From assembly GCA_014529385.2 (NCBI GenBank), contig CM043948.1, positions 76,175,291 to 76,239,290 of the forward strand: DNA of 64,000 nt. The letters are read 5' to 3'. Shown in pieces: positions 36,013 to 46,644 of the stretch; the stretch's first letter is position 1, and the number at the start of each line of letters is the position of its first letter. Under the pieces are notes generated by a model. It had not been told where the DNA came from, searched no databases, and saw nothing but the letters and a program-made list of their open reading frames with translations. The stretch is from Adiantum capillus-veneris (lineage: Eukaryota; Streptophyta; Polypodiopsida; Polypodiales; Pteridaceae). The position numbers and the translations under genes were made by a program.

Positions 36013-36088
<76 letters not shown>
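36013..36088. repeat. (GA)n microsatellite
   Basis: About 75 bp of pure GA repeats at the truncated 5' end of the LINE remnant. Confidence 0.95.
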
Positions 36089-36090
<2 letters not shown>

Positions 36091-36165
36091 GTTTTATAGT
36101 GCATGGTTGACCTTTCACACATTTAAAAATCTCTTCAGTGTGTTGTAATACAAATCTTTAGAGAG
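36089..36165 (+). repeat. Unoccupied paralogue of the hAT insertion site
   Basis: Matches 32065-32125 joined to 34855-34872: GACCTTTCACACATTT, then AAATCTCTT, then GTGTTGTAATACAAATC, with a single GTTGTAAT at 36142-36149. A more diverged third copy lies at about 36226-36300. Confidence 0.85.
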
Positions 36166-36196
36166 AGAGAGAGGGGGGGGGGAGAGAGAGAGAGAT
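36164..36196. repeat. (GA)n with poly-G
   Basis: Short GA run interrupted by about ten G. Confidence 0.9.
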
Positions 36197-36347
36197 GTAA
36201 AGAAAGAATGATAAAAGAGGGATACAAAGAGAGAATGGTATTAGGGTGCATGCATGATTTTCCACTCATTCGAAAACCTCCTCCACACACCGTAATACCA
36301 TTTGATAAAGAAAGTAAATGGCTAGTATGGGTTGATGTTTTAGGAGA

Positions 36348-36717
36348 ATGGCAAGAACCAAGGCGACTACAAGGAAGGCCGAAAAAGGGCTAGGTTTAGC
36401 TGCCAAAGTAGGGGACAGGTCGGCCAGCAAGAACATGAGACCTAGAAAGATAATGAAGATTCTAAAGGCCCCAAGGATGAGGAAGATACAAAGAAGCTTG
36501 AGGCTATTTAGGGAGATAACAAAAGCTCAAAAAATGCATTGAGCTATGTGTACCCAAGCTGCCATTTCAAAGGAAAATTAAATCAATCTGTGAAGCGGCA
36601 TGCATAGGCACAATGAGGTGAAAGGCTGTTGCTCTTTTGTCACTTCAAGAGGTATATGCACACCGGTTGACCATTATGGACAAGGACAATGAAGCACTAA
36701 AGAGAGTAAGGTGGAGG
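36348..36717 (+). pseudogene. Histone H3-like pseudogene
   Basis: Starts MARTKATTRKA, the H3 N-terminus (MARTKQTARKS in canonical H3), followed by an unusual basic tail rich in Lys/Arg/Met. LFREITKAQK corresponds to ALREIRKYQK before the histone fold. A one-base frameshift near 36535 leads into ELCVPKLPFQRKI, the counterpart of ELLIRKLPFQRLV. An in-frame TGA follows MR, then KAVALLSLQE joins directly to AHRLTIMDKD, so about 17 residues covering AYLVGLFEDTNLCAI are deleted. No introns are seen. The divergent tail could point to a CENH3-type or other variant H3, but the retained LPFQR is canonical. Clearly non-functional. Confidence 0.75.
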
Positions 36718-37491
36718 TATGATAAAGTACTAGTACCCAATGTATTCATAGACAAGAAAATGAGGGATATTTTTCTCATATCTCTAGCATGGACATAATC
36801 ATAGGTAAAAATTATATAGGTCACCCATGAAGTTAACACCAGAGCCAAAGACAAGCAAGAAACTAGCTGTGTCAAGAGTCCAAGAAACTAAGAGAGAAAG
36901 AAAAGGTCACAGTTGTTGTAGAAGAAAAGAAGCAAAGCTATGACACAATTACTTGTGAGATAGATGAGAGAAATAATGAAATCTTGTCCACAATGAAAGA
37001 GGGATTTCTAGCAGACATACCACCAATAGATGGGTCAAGAAGATTCACTATGATATCATCAATATTAATATATTGCAAGATCTAGACGTATAGATAGTAG
37101 ATTCTATTGTGTATATATTGCTAAAGTAAGTCCAATTCTCTTGCTTTAGCATACGTAGATTTTGGATTTGGAATGGAGAATAACTTGCATTAATTGTTTG
37201 TAGTTTGATAAAGGGCCAACTTTCTAAACAAAACCAAACTGAAGTATATATTTTGGATCCACAAATGTATGTGCTTCTCGCAATAAAAATTGCCCCTCAA
37301 CGCACATTAGAGAGATGATTTTTGCAATACCCTAGCCCCAAGTAACAACAATTGTTTTTCCATACGAGAGCAACAATCATTGAAGCCTCATATGCATTGA
37401 GCTTGACAATCCATTGGTATGGAGTCTAAATCCAACTCAAGGAAACCACCAAGACTTAAGCAAGTGAGTATTCAAATTCTGAAATTAATTT
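36718..37491. other. No gene seen
   Basis: AT-rich sequence after the H3 pseudogene. Short frames lack domains. Confidence 0.4.
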
Positions 37492-37742
37492 TGGTGGGTA
37501 ACTTGTAATAATGGAAGGATGAGTTCTATAAGCTTTCTTAACGGAGGGATAGCTTTAAAGTCACTGTCTTTCTATACCTTGATGGATTTTAGGTTGAAAG
37601 AAGAAGAAGCCATAGTTTTGAGTGGTAGGTAGCTTGTAATAAAGGAAGGATGAGTTTTATTAGCTTTCTTAATGGAGGGATAGCCTTTAGTGGTGGGAGA
37701 ATGATAGCTTTTAAGTGACTGTTTTTTAGTACCTTGATGGCT
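37492..37742 (+). repeat. Tandem duplication, ~132-bp unit
   Basis: GGTGGGTAACTTGTAATAA... at 37492 and GGTAGGTAGCTTGTAATAA... at 37624. Both contain GGAAGGATGAGTT and AGCTTTCTTAA and end in ACCTTGATGG. Confidence 0.85.
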
Positions 37743-38675
37743 ATCAGAGTCTCTTGGCAACGGATCCACATATTGAACCGCCAACATCGTAGAAAATAAG
37801 ATGTTACAAAGAATATTAGATTCTCTCCATTTTAAAATTTTTTCCTTTATTTCTTGATTTATTTCATGTATTTTCTACATTACATTTCATTGCTACTCAT
37901 TGGACGCGCTTTCTTTTCTCTCTCTTCAATATGGCCCTCTAAAAGACCTCCAAAATCTCCTAATGTAATGCTCACCAAGGTTCATCAAAATCAGAGAAAG
38001 TGAGCACTAGTGACCATGCTCAACAGACACGACCTACTCTAGTATCCATGTTGGAGTTGATGTTGTAGGAATGCACACATAGCTTTGAGATGGAGAGGAA
38101 GCTCAAGGAACACAAAATAAGAGTGTATTATTAAGTGTGCAAACACAAGATAATATAGCCCTAGAATGACGCACATATATACAAATCTCGGAAAAAAAAA
38201 CCTCCTAGTGAGGGAAAAAGTGCCCTCACAATCCTAAGTGTACTTATGGAAAAGGGCTTTTAGAATTTTATTTGATTGCTAGGTTTGTATTGTCAAGGGT
38301 GGACCCCTATTTAGCCCTTCAATGTTTCTTATAATGCTAGTCTTGTTGTATATGTTGAACAATTGATGTCCTAACTCCGCTTGACTAGAACTTACTTTGT
38401 AGTTCTTTTTGGGTAGCCAACATATTTCAACTCACATTTTTGAGTATTACAATAAAGAATAAAAAAGTTCAAAAAATTGTTATATTATTTCCTATGCTTA
38501 GTAGACCTACCTTATTTTTATGACATCATTAATTTTTTAAAGAGTCCCTCTATATTAATGTTCTTATATTACTTTCTTTTCATTTTATTTTGTTTCAAAT
38601 ACTTATGTGTGCATTCTACCTTATTATTTAAGTAGAGCCCTTCATAACATATCAAGTATTTTCGATTATATGTGT
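37743..38675. other. No gene seen
   Basis: AT-rich DNA. No coding frame, repeat border or promoter that I can support. Confidence 0.4.
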
Positions 38676-38810
38676 ATCATAACAAGAGGTACTTCACATT
38701 AGCGACGTTCGCAGTGCGACACTCAAAAGTGAAAATCCACGGCGTTGCTATGGATGTCGTTATTTTCTTTGTTGCATAGCAATGCCTATAGCGACACCGC
38801 CAAGGGCAAA
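38676..38810 (+). mobile_element. Possible degenerate CACTA-type terminus
   Basis: CATAACAAGAGGTAC followed by TTAGCGACGTTCGC, GCGTTGCTATGG and TATAGCGACACCG. The outer word resembles CACTACAAGAGG (seen inverted at 62271-62282), and the inner words match its TAGCGAC subterminal repeats. Confidence 0.3.
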
Positions 38811-38890
38811 AAATAAATCGAGACCGCCAAAAACTCAGATCTCAGATCTAAGTTTCAGCACTCTAGCGAAACAGGTAAACCCGCGCTCTT

Positions 38891-38934
38891 CCTCTCTCTC
38901 TCTCTTCCCCCCCCCCCCCCCCCCCCCCCCCCCC

Positions 38935-38975
<41 letters not shown>

Positions 38976-39050
38976 ACACACACACACATGAGGAGAGGAA
39001 GGAGAGCCAGGTACGCTCCTTCCCTCTCCTCTCTCTCATGTTCCCTTCCC

Positions 39051-39117
<67 letters not shown>

Positions 39118-39133
39118 GCACACACATTGTGTC

Positions 39134-39171
<38 letters not shown>

Positions 39172-39190
39172 TAAGAGAGAGAGAGAGAAA
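38891..39190. repeat. Poly-C (28 nt), (CA)n, (CT)n, (CA)n, (GA)n cluster
   Basis: CT run, 28 consecutive C (38907-38934), CA to about 38988, CT and CA between 39055 and 39125, GA at 39138-39190. Confidence 0.95.
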
Positions 39191-39199
39191 GTAGAGAAA

Positions 39200-39640
39200 A
39201 TATGAAATGAAATATTATATTAAGATTCAGGGTTAGATTAGATTTAAAATTACATTTAAGATTATGTTAGATTAAGATCTAAGATTAAGTTAGATTATAT
39301 TTAACTTATATTTAAAATTTATGCTAAATTTAAAATTAGGTTAGAAGATTATGTTAAGATTTAAATTAGATTTAAGATTAGATTAGATTTAGGTTTATGT
39401 TGAGTTTATGATTATATTAGATTCAGATTTACGTTAGATTTAAGATTAAGACAAGATTTAAGATTAGCTAGGTTAGATTTAAGATTAAATTAAGTTTAGA
39501 TTTAAGCTAGATTACATTTAGATTTAGGTTAGATTTAAGTTTAGATTAGATTTAGGTTTATGTTGAGTTTAAGATTAGATTAGATCTAGATTTATGTTAG
39601 ATTTATGATTAGATTTATGTTAGAATTTAGGGTATGTCAA
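39200..39640 (+). repeat. Degenerate AT-rich minisatellite
   Basis: About 440 bp built from variants of TTAGATTTAAGATTA and TTAGGTTTATGTTGAG without a strict period. It is not the plant telomere repeat TTTAGGG. Confidence 0.8.
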
Positions 39641-40210
39641 TGAAGGCTTTGCTCCAAGAGCAAACACTAGGTAGACAACAATGTGTATATTCCCATCAGA
39701 ATCTGACACCTATTAACTCACTCACTAACCATGTTCAATTATCTCAGAATCACCATATGTTCAATTAGGTTAGATTTAAGATTATATTTTGGATTTAGTG
39801 TTTATATTAAAGTCTACCTCGGGATTAAGGAAAAAAATTAGAGTTAGGCAAACGGTGATCCCTCTCTTCCTCTCTACGGATGCGACCTTAAGTTGGAAAG
39901 CTTTCAACGGCATGATACTCAAATTGTAGGCCAACATGTAATGTGCTAAGTAATCCCTTGAACAAGGATCAGTTGTGTCAAGATGTTAAGATGCTATGAA
40001 TTGCTACAGCTAGAGAAGAGGCAAAGGGGTTTTGTCCACTACATGCACTGTCATGTAGACGTGGGTGTGTAGATTTCTCGTACCCAAAAATATAGGCATT
40101 GACCAATAAAGACGATATTATAACCTGGTGGTTCTGATCTCCGAGCACCTCTAGACCGAGGTGTGTGGGGATCGGACATGACTAGAGAATGTGAGGTAGT
40201 TTACAGTGTG

Positions 40211-40215
<5 letters not shown>
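39641..40215. other. No gene seen
   Basis: No supported coding region or repeat boundary. Confidence 0.4.

Positions 40216-40272
<57 letters not shown>
40216..40272. repeat. (GA)n microsatellite
   Basis: Pure GA run of about 57 bp immediately upstream of the CACTA transposase remnant. Confidence 0.95.
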
Positions 40273-40276
<4 letters not shown>

Positions 40277-40334
40277 GGAGGATGCCAATAGAATATTAAA
40301 TTTATGTCGAGGTTATAAGATTATTACATTCATT

Positions 40335-40919
40335 ATGAGTAGTGACGAGGATGTGGGGCCATCCAACCGAAACACCTATCTCTCAATAAGGATCTTATGT
40401 CCTTGTAATCAATGCAAGCATGCTGTGTGTTGAACAAGATGCATTTCTTTGCATCACATTTGCGAATTTGGCGAGTTTGATCCATCTATTATAGATCGAG
40501 TTGTTACCAATTATAACTTGTCGGACTCTGATGCTGGCCAGTAGATAGCAATCTTGCAACCCAATAGATGTGTTCATAGGCGCTTTGGTCAAGCAGCATA
40601 CGTGAGGCCACAATATGTAGCTTCTGTCAGCTCGGAGGATGATCATGCAGACCACATTTCCAACAAGGCAATTTTTGAGCCCGAGATTGATGAGATGATC
40701 GAGACGATCATGGATTCAAAAAGGCTTATCTATGATGATATGAAAAGTGAAGCCGATACACCATTGTATGATGGAGCACGTGTGTCTAGATTGAAGGCGC
40801 TCCTGGTTCTTCTCAACGTCTATTTATTTCTCCTATGGAATGTTTCTTCTTCCTCTTCCCTACCCTCATTCCCTGCTAGCTCTCTCTACCTTCGAAGGAT
40901 TTTGAGGCCTTGGGACTGA
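40335..40919 (+). pseudogene. CACTA (En/Spm, TNP2-type) transposase N-terminal remnant
   Basis: A single frame from ATG 40335 gives ILCPCNQCKHAVC, then SLHHICEFGEFDPSIID. This is the Cys/His-rich transposase-associated domain that precedes TNP2 in plant CACTA elements. Further on it gives DTPLYDGARVSRLKALLVLLN, which matches the block just before the TNP2 catalytic domain (PLYxGxxxSxLxxxxxLxN). Two stops interrupt it (TGA after the Cys cluster, TAG at about 40545). Similarity ends near 40830 and the catalytic domain is absent. The flanking 5' LTR remnant of the next element may have replaced the rest. Confidence 0.65.
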
Positions 40920-41305
40920 GACTTGATATAGTTAATGCTTTTTGCAAAGTTTATGTAAAGCTCGTGATGCATGAAGCTTTCCATCTTCATAGCATCACCA
41001 AGGTCACAAGGAACACAAATATTGTATTGTAACAAAGTCTCTCTTGATGGACGAATTTATAATACAAACGCCTTTTGGAGGGGGGACCAGCTCCAAGTAA
41101 ATCCGGTCCTCATATATTGTCATGTTCTCTAATACTCTCTCTCTTGCAAAAGTATTGTTCATGCCAAGTTAATTAAGTACTATGTTTATGTTGCTACCAT
41201 CAATTAAGTTCACCCTCCAAGTTCTCAAATTAATCTCACAAAAATTCTCACTCTAATTCTCTTAATTCCGCTATTCTCAAGGTTCATAGGACATTTCCAT
41301 TACAT

Positions 41306-41317
41306 TGGTATCAGAGC
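41306..41317 (+). promoter_or_regulatory. Ty3 primer-binding site
   Basis: TGGTATCAGAGC, a perfect match to the plant initiator-tRNA-Met primer site, about 400 bp before gag. Confidence 0.9.
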
Positions 41318-41718
41318 ATTTAGTTTCTCTTTTATTGCTTAAGAAGAGAGGTCCTTAAGTAGCCTATTAATGTTTGATTTTGTTAATTATATTAGGGTAA
41401 GTGGGAATGGGATCTATTATCGGTTTTGTTGAGCCCACTAAGTGGGATATGGTGCACACCTCGAGAGCTTTGGTCTTAATAATGGAGTCTTCTTAGACTT
41501 GCCTACGGCTTTACCATTATTGAGCCATAAGAGGTCCGAAAGGAGCTATCCCTTGGAAACTTCGTTATGTTAGACCCACTCCACTACTCTCTGTAATTAA
41601 CCAATTTAAGCCGTGGGTGTAGATACTTAAGTGCCTATTTTCAAAGGCTAAGAGGAGTAGCAACTAAGGTTATGAATTGCCAAAGCATACACTAAGTAAA
41701 CACATAAGTTTAATTAAC

Positions 41719-42816
41719 ATGACTGACAATAACCAAGAGAGTAGAATGAATATTGATAACTTTGATTTTTCACATATAGGTGTTAATGATGATGCCCCTA
41801 TGTTTGTTAATTATCTTGTTACTAGGTTGCAACAAGCTATGGGCAACCCCGCTTTGCAAGCCGAGGTCACTCAACAACTTTGTGCTTATGGGATTTCCTT
41901 TCCTCTCGAAGAGGAGAGAGAGCTTAGGAGACCTCTTGATGAGAACCCCAAAAGAAGACTCTCTCCCATATGAGAGAAGGAATCCAAAGATCAAGAAAGT
42001 AATGAATCCCTATGTTTCTCCGAAGATGTGGCTCCACAAAGAAGGCGGAATAAATGATCGCCAACTCCTCCCAAGAGGAAAATGTTAACCCATAGTCTTT
42101 CTCCTTGTCACTCCAAAAGGGAAGAAAGGAAACAAAGGAAGAAAAGGGCAAGAAAGAGGTCACCCTCTTCTCCTTCTTCTTCACCTTCCTCCTCTACTGA
42201 TGAAAGCTATGGATATTCTCCTAGAGAATACAAGAGGGGAGGACATCGCAAATCTTACCCTGCATGGCGAAGGTCACAAAAGCTAAAGAAGTTCAAAGAG
42301 GGAGAAAAGAGTATCTCTTTTCTCACCTATGATGGCACCTTTGGTGCTACCGACAAAGTATTGACCTTCATCCAACAATTTGATGCAGCCTTTGGAGACG
42401 AGGTATTCACGAAGTCCTCCAAGCTACGCCATGTAGCTTGCACTTCTAAAAATCAGCTCGTCAATGGTGGGCTAGCCTTCGTGGCAATGGTGAAGCCTTA
42501 AAGACATGGAAAATTCTACAATTTTCCATCATGAAGCTAATTCCTTGCAAGCCATGCAAAGGACAAAGTGCTCACCAAATGGCGGAGCTTGAGGCTTCTC
42601 TCTCATGAGTCTATCCACAAATATGTGGACAAGTTTTGGGATTTACATCTCATGGCTAATATCTTTCAAAAGATAGACTTTGTCGAGAAAAAGCAACAAT
42701 TTTGTATGGGATTACGTGAAGAAATGGCCGAGTATGTCAAATCCCAACGGCTTGGTTCTATCACCGAAGTAATCCACCACACCATGGTTGCTTCCTGCAT
42801 TGATTTCCAACAATAG
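41719..42816 (+). pseudogene. gag: Ty3 gag
   Basis: Starts MTDNNQESRMN at 41719. Frames shift several times. 42082-42501 carries the Gag entry LTYDGTFGATDKV and FTKSSKLRHVA. The Trp-rich part of the Gag fold (about 42450-42500) continues in another frame. 42568-42816 gives LTKWRSLRLLSHESIHKYVDKFWDL and the capsid-like C-terminal part. It encodes the particle-forming protein of a Ty3 element and is non-functional because of at least three frame changes. Confidence 0.75.
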
Positions 42817-42821
42817 ACGGA

Positions 42822-43554
42822 ATGTTAAACCCATGGAAAACAAAGACAAAAATGATGCAAAGGGAAAAACCAATGCCTAAAATTCTTCCCAAGGCACTTC
42901 CTACAACAACAACAATAGGTCCAAGGAGAAGGGAGTTTACAAAAGTAAAAACAAACTCTCTCATGAAGAGCTTGAAGCTTTTTGCAAGGACCATAAGTGT
43001 TTTAAGTGTGGGGAGCAAGGACAAGGCTATCGTTCTTGCCCCAAGAAAAATGCTCACAATGAGACTCCTAGAGCTTCCACTATCGAAGCTCCAAAAGAGG
43101 ATGCTCATTGCAAAGGATCACCTCTCTCCTATGCTTGGGGAAAGGTTAGGGAGCATGATGCCTTCATCTTGTTTGACCATGTCTCTACTCACAACTTCAT
43201 ATCAACGGAGTTGGCCACCAAGTTGGGCATTCAAGCTTTTGAGATGGGAGATATTGTAACGGCTGACACAGCTTTAAAGGGATAGCAAGCCTCCATTACT
43301 CCCTTGATTGGAAGTTGAGGCTTCATGTCCAAATCTATGTCGACAAAGAAGACTTTTTCATCCCTCCTCTCCAACATGAGGATGCTATCCTAGGGGTGCC
43401 ATGGTTTGATTGCATGGTTGCCAACATGAAGTTTCCTGAGAGGAGAATCTATTTCACCTACAGGGAAAAGAACATGTATATAGATGCTAATGATTCTGGT
43501 CGTACTATACCACTTGTAAAACCTCTTGCCCTTGATAAATCAATGAAGAGATAA
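42822..43554 (+). pseudogene. Ty3 nucleocapsid knuckle and protease
   Basis: In one frame at about 42990-43050 the zinc knuckle reads CFKCGEQGQGYRSC, with Gln at the position of the conserved His. At 43160-43260 the retropepsin reads LFDHVSTHNFISTELA, where DHV replaces the catalytic D-S/T-G. DAILGVPWF (43381-43410) marks the protease C-terminal flap and linker. Each of these two substitutions would inactivate its domain. Confidence 0.75.
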
Positions 43555-43639
43555 GTTTTTGCGTACATGATTTTTGTCAAAGAGTCCCTAAAAGGTCCTA
43601 ATGTTTCAATGGTAGGAATCAAGAAGAGTTAGACTTGTC

Positions 43640-44960
43640 TAACTTTCTAAAAGGATTCCAAGGTGTGTTCATTGATGATATCCCTATGGACTTACCTCCA
43701 AAACAAGGGGATGATGACTGTCGAATTGAGCTCATATTAGGAAGCTCATCGCCTAACAAACCTCCTTATCGAGTTTCCCAAGCTCAACAAGAGGAGATCA
43801 TGAGGTAAGTACAAGAATTGGTAGACAAAGGGATGGTGAGGCCTAGCTCCTCTCCCTTTTGTTCTACAGTCCTTTTAGTGCAAAAGAAAGATGGAACATA
43901 TCGCGCACTAAACCATATCACTATCAAAAATAGATTTTCCGTACCTCAGGTAGAAGATCTATTTGATAAACTACAAGGCTCTACCTACTTCAGTAGGATT
44001 GACCTTAAAAGTGGCTATCATCAAATAAGGACAGTGGAGGAAGATATCCTAAAGACCACATTTCGTACAACGTTTGGTCTTTATGAATATCTAGTCATGC
44101 CTTTTGGCTTGACCAATGCACCTGGCATTGGTCAAGCCACACCGCAAGCATTGATGGAGAAAATATATTAGACCCCACCGCAAGTTCATTGAAGTGTTCT
44201 TTGATGATATCATCATCTACTCCAAGTCCTTGGAGGAACACAAGCAACATCTCAAAGTGATTTATCAAGCATTGAGGGAGAACAAGCTTTTTCTCAACCA
44301 AAAGAAAAAGTGATTTTTTCCTTCAAGAGATTCAATACTTAGGTCATATTATCTCTCAAGATGGTATCCGTATGGATCCATCAAAGTTAGAGGTAATAAA
44401 AGCATGGCCTAATCCAAGAAGTCTACATGAGCTAAGAAGCTTTATTGGTATAGGTGCATACTATAGACGCTTCATGGAAATTTTTTCTCAAATAGCAGGA
44501 CCATTACATGACCTAACAAAGAAGAACGTTAAGTATTCATGGACTGCTAAGGAGAAAAAATCTTTTGACAAGCTCAAAGAGATGCTTACCTCTCAACCAG
44601 TCCTCATGCTTCCGAATCTCTCAAAACCATTTGAGGTCCAATGTGATGCTTGTGGTGATTTCCTGGAGCAGTCTTGCTTCAAGAAGGGCATGCCGTAGCA
44701 TATGAGAGCCGAAGGCTCAATACGGATGAATAGGTCGTGGGCATTTATGAGAAACGAACAGACTATCAAAGTATCAAGTACTTCATGACGCAAACAAAGC
44801 TTTCTGACAAACAAATAAGGTGGGCAATTTTTCTTTCGCAATTTAATTTCCACATTGCTCACATTGCTGGTAAGCACAATCAAGTAGCTGATGCACTGTC
44901 ACAACCACCAAACGTTAATGTTGTGTCTATAGCAACTCACAATGATCTATCTTCTATGAT
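43640..44960 (+). pseudogene. pol: Ty3 reverse transcriptase and RNase H
   Basis: A TAA at 43805-43807 interrupts the start. RT shows [19 protein letters not shown], then [15 protein letters not shown] (first catalytic Asp) and [12 protein letters not shown]. The next residues are replaced by a short inverted copy of the preceding DNA (44105-44139). The active site FFDDIIIYS is found in another frame at about 44195. The thumb and connection read YLGHIISQDGIRMD and FIGIGAYYRRFME. RNase H has CDACGDFL, then VVGIYEK joined directly to RTDYQSIKYF. About 25 residues, including the usual ELLAIVHAL segment with the catalytic Glu, are therefore deleted. HNQVADALSQPP ends the domain. Confidence 0.85.
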
Positions 44961-45017
44961 AGATGAGTATGCTACTGACCTTGACTTTAAAGAAATAATG
45001 TCAGTCCTTGCTTTAGG

Positions 45018-46218
45018 GAAGAAAGAGGAACCATTCACTTTGCAGGATGGTTATCTTCTCCATGGCAATAGGCTATGTGATACCCACTCCCTTCGTGACA
45101 AAGTCATGTATGAATCCCATGCTCCTCCCTATGCGGGGCATAGAGACATTCAACCTGGTCTTCGAGGAGTAGAGACGTACTTTTATTGGCCTACCATGAA
45201 AGTGGACATACAAGAGTATGTTTCAAAATGCGTGGTATCGCAAAAGACCAAGTATGATAGAGGAAAGTAACTTGGATTACTCCAACCATTTCCAATCCCT
45301 AATTCACCATAGGAGAGTATATCCATGGATTTTATCTTTGGATTACCCAAGTCTATCCATGGGAATACGGGAATATGGACAATTGTCAACAGGTTTAGCA
45401 AGCAAGCACACTTTATCCCTGTCAAGAAGACTATTAAGGCACACCAAATGGCAACTCTCTTCATATCCCATATTTTCAAACACCATGGATTTCCAACATC
45501 CATCGTGTTAGATAGAGATCCTAGAATGACCACCACTAATTTTTGGAAAGGTCTCTTCAAAAATCTAGGTACAAGATTGAATTTCTCTTCGGCCTATCAC
45601 CCACAAACAAATGGCCAAAGTGAGATAGCCAATCTTACGATTCTTGATCTACTAAAGACCTATGTTACAAAAGTAGATCAATGCTCACAATCAGAAAAGT
45701 ACTTACCTCTTGTAGAGTATGCGTGTAATAATACTATCCATACTTCTACGGGAAAAGCACATTTTGAAATCATAGAGGGAAGACCTAAAATTCCCTTGCT
45801 ACTACTTAAAGTACATGGGAAGATCTTCGCTGCCGATGAGTATAGCCGTGACCTGCAAGCATCTTTTGAAAAGATTAAGGAGGCTATATCCATCTCTCCA
45901 CTAAGGCAAAAAGTTGTTGCTGACAAGCACAGAAGAGCCTTAACGTTCAACAAAAATGATTGGGTCTTACTTAAGTTTCCTAAGGCTCGATTGAGGCAAA
46001 TGACGGGCAAAAATCCTACGGGCCATCAAAAGTATTATGATAAACTAGCAAAAAGATACTATGGTTCTTTTCAAATTTTGAAGCCAATCAATGAGGTGGC
46101 TTATCAACTCAAGTTACCTAACCATTGGCTCATACACAATGCTTTTCATGTGAGCCTACTTAAGCCCTACACATTAGGAGAAATATGGACCTTGCATGGG
46201 CCTTGTAAGGAATCCTAA
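45018..46218 (+). pseudogene. Ty3 integrase
   Basis: The zinc region reads YAGHRD...YFYWPTMKVDIQEYVSKCVVSQK, where the second Cys of CxxC is Ser. The core starts MDFIFGLPKS. The first catalytic Asp (normally VDRFSK) is Asn in VNRFSK; the second is intact in VLDRDPRM and the Glu in NGQSEIAN. The C-terminal region ends LIHNAFHVSLLKPY with no chromodomain visible. A frameshift near 45270-45320 separates the zinc region from the core. Inactive by sequence. Confidence 0.85.
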
Positions 46219-46640
46219 TTTTTAGGGATTAAGGCTAATGTTGTGTAGGGTTAAGGGGATGAGGGCATTCAAGAAGCTAGTTTTGAGTAGGCTTTTCTAG
46301 ATTTTTTAAAGACACATGTAAGATGTGGACCTAAGAGGTCACTTTCTCTCTCTAGCTTTTTGAAAGTGAAGGGAGAAAAGGAGTGTGGCCACATCAGCAA
46401 AAACGTGGGTCACTAAGAGCCAAAATTTGACTTTTTTCCAAAAAAGCTTTTTTAACTTAAAACTTCCCCCCAACATATATACAGACCTTTTTTCAAACCT
46501 ACAAACACTGAAAGTCCACTTTTTCAAAAAAAGTTCTCAAAAAAAAAAACCTTTGTTCTCTCCTCCTCCTCTCTCCTCTCCCTCCCTCCTCCTCCCTCAT
46601 CCTCCCTCCTCTCTCCCTCTTCTCTCCTCCTCCCTCCCTG
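46219..46640 (+). repeat. Partial Ty3 3' LTR and (CTC)n junction
   Basis: After the polypurine tract about 300 bp of probable U3 follow, with a TATA-like ATATATACAG at about 46475. Then there are an A run and a CTCCTCC-type repeat (46558-46640), where the minus-strand Ty3 element is cut off. Confidence 0.5.
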
Positions 46641-46644
46641 CTCC

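Larger units (their letters stand above)
40930..46550 (+). mobile_element. Ty3 (gypsy/Metaviridae) retrotransposon, plus strand
   Basis: Gag, protease, RT, RNase H and integrase occur in the Ty3 order. The initiator-Met primer site is at 41306-41317. Purine-rich AAGGGGATGAGGG near 46255 is the likely polypurine tract. I cannot match the 5' and 3' ends to each other. The 5' side looks truncated to R-U5 and the 3' side to U3, which would explain this. Many frameshifts, stops and a deletion mark it as old. It meets the minus-strand Ty3 element tail to tail at 46.55-46.64 kb. Confidence 0.85.

Noticed and set aside
35829-36110. 93-codon plus-strand frame ending in (ER)n
   Set aside because: It is the antisense of the LINE ORF2 remnant plus the GA tract.
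39200-39640. Interstitial telomeric repeat
   Set aside because: The variants of TTAGATTTAAG lack the TTTAGGG or TTAGGG unit and have no fixed period.
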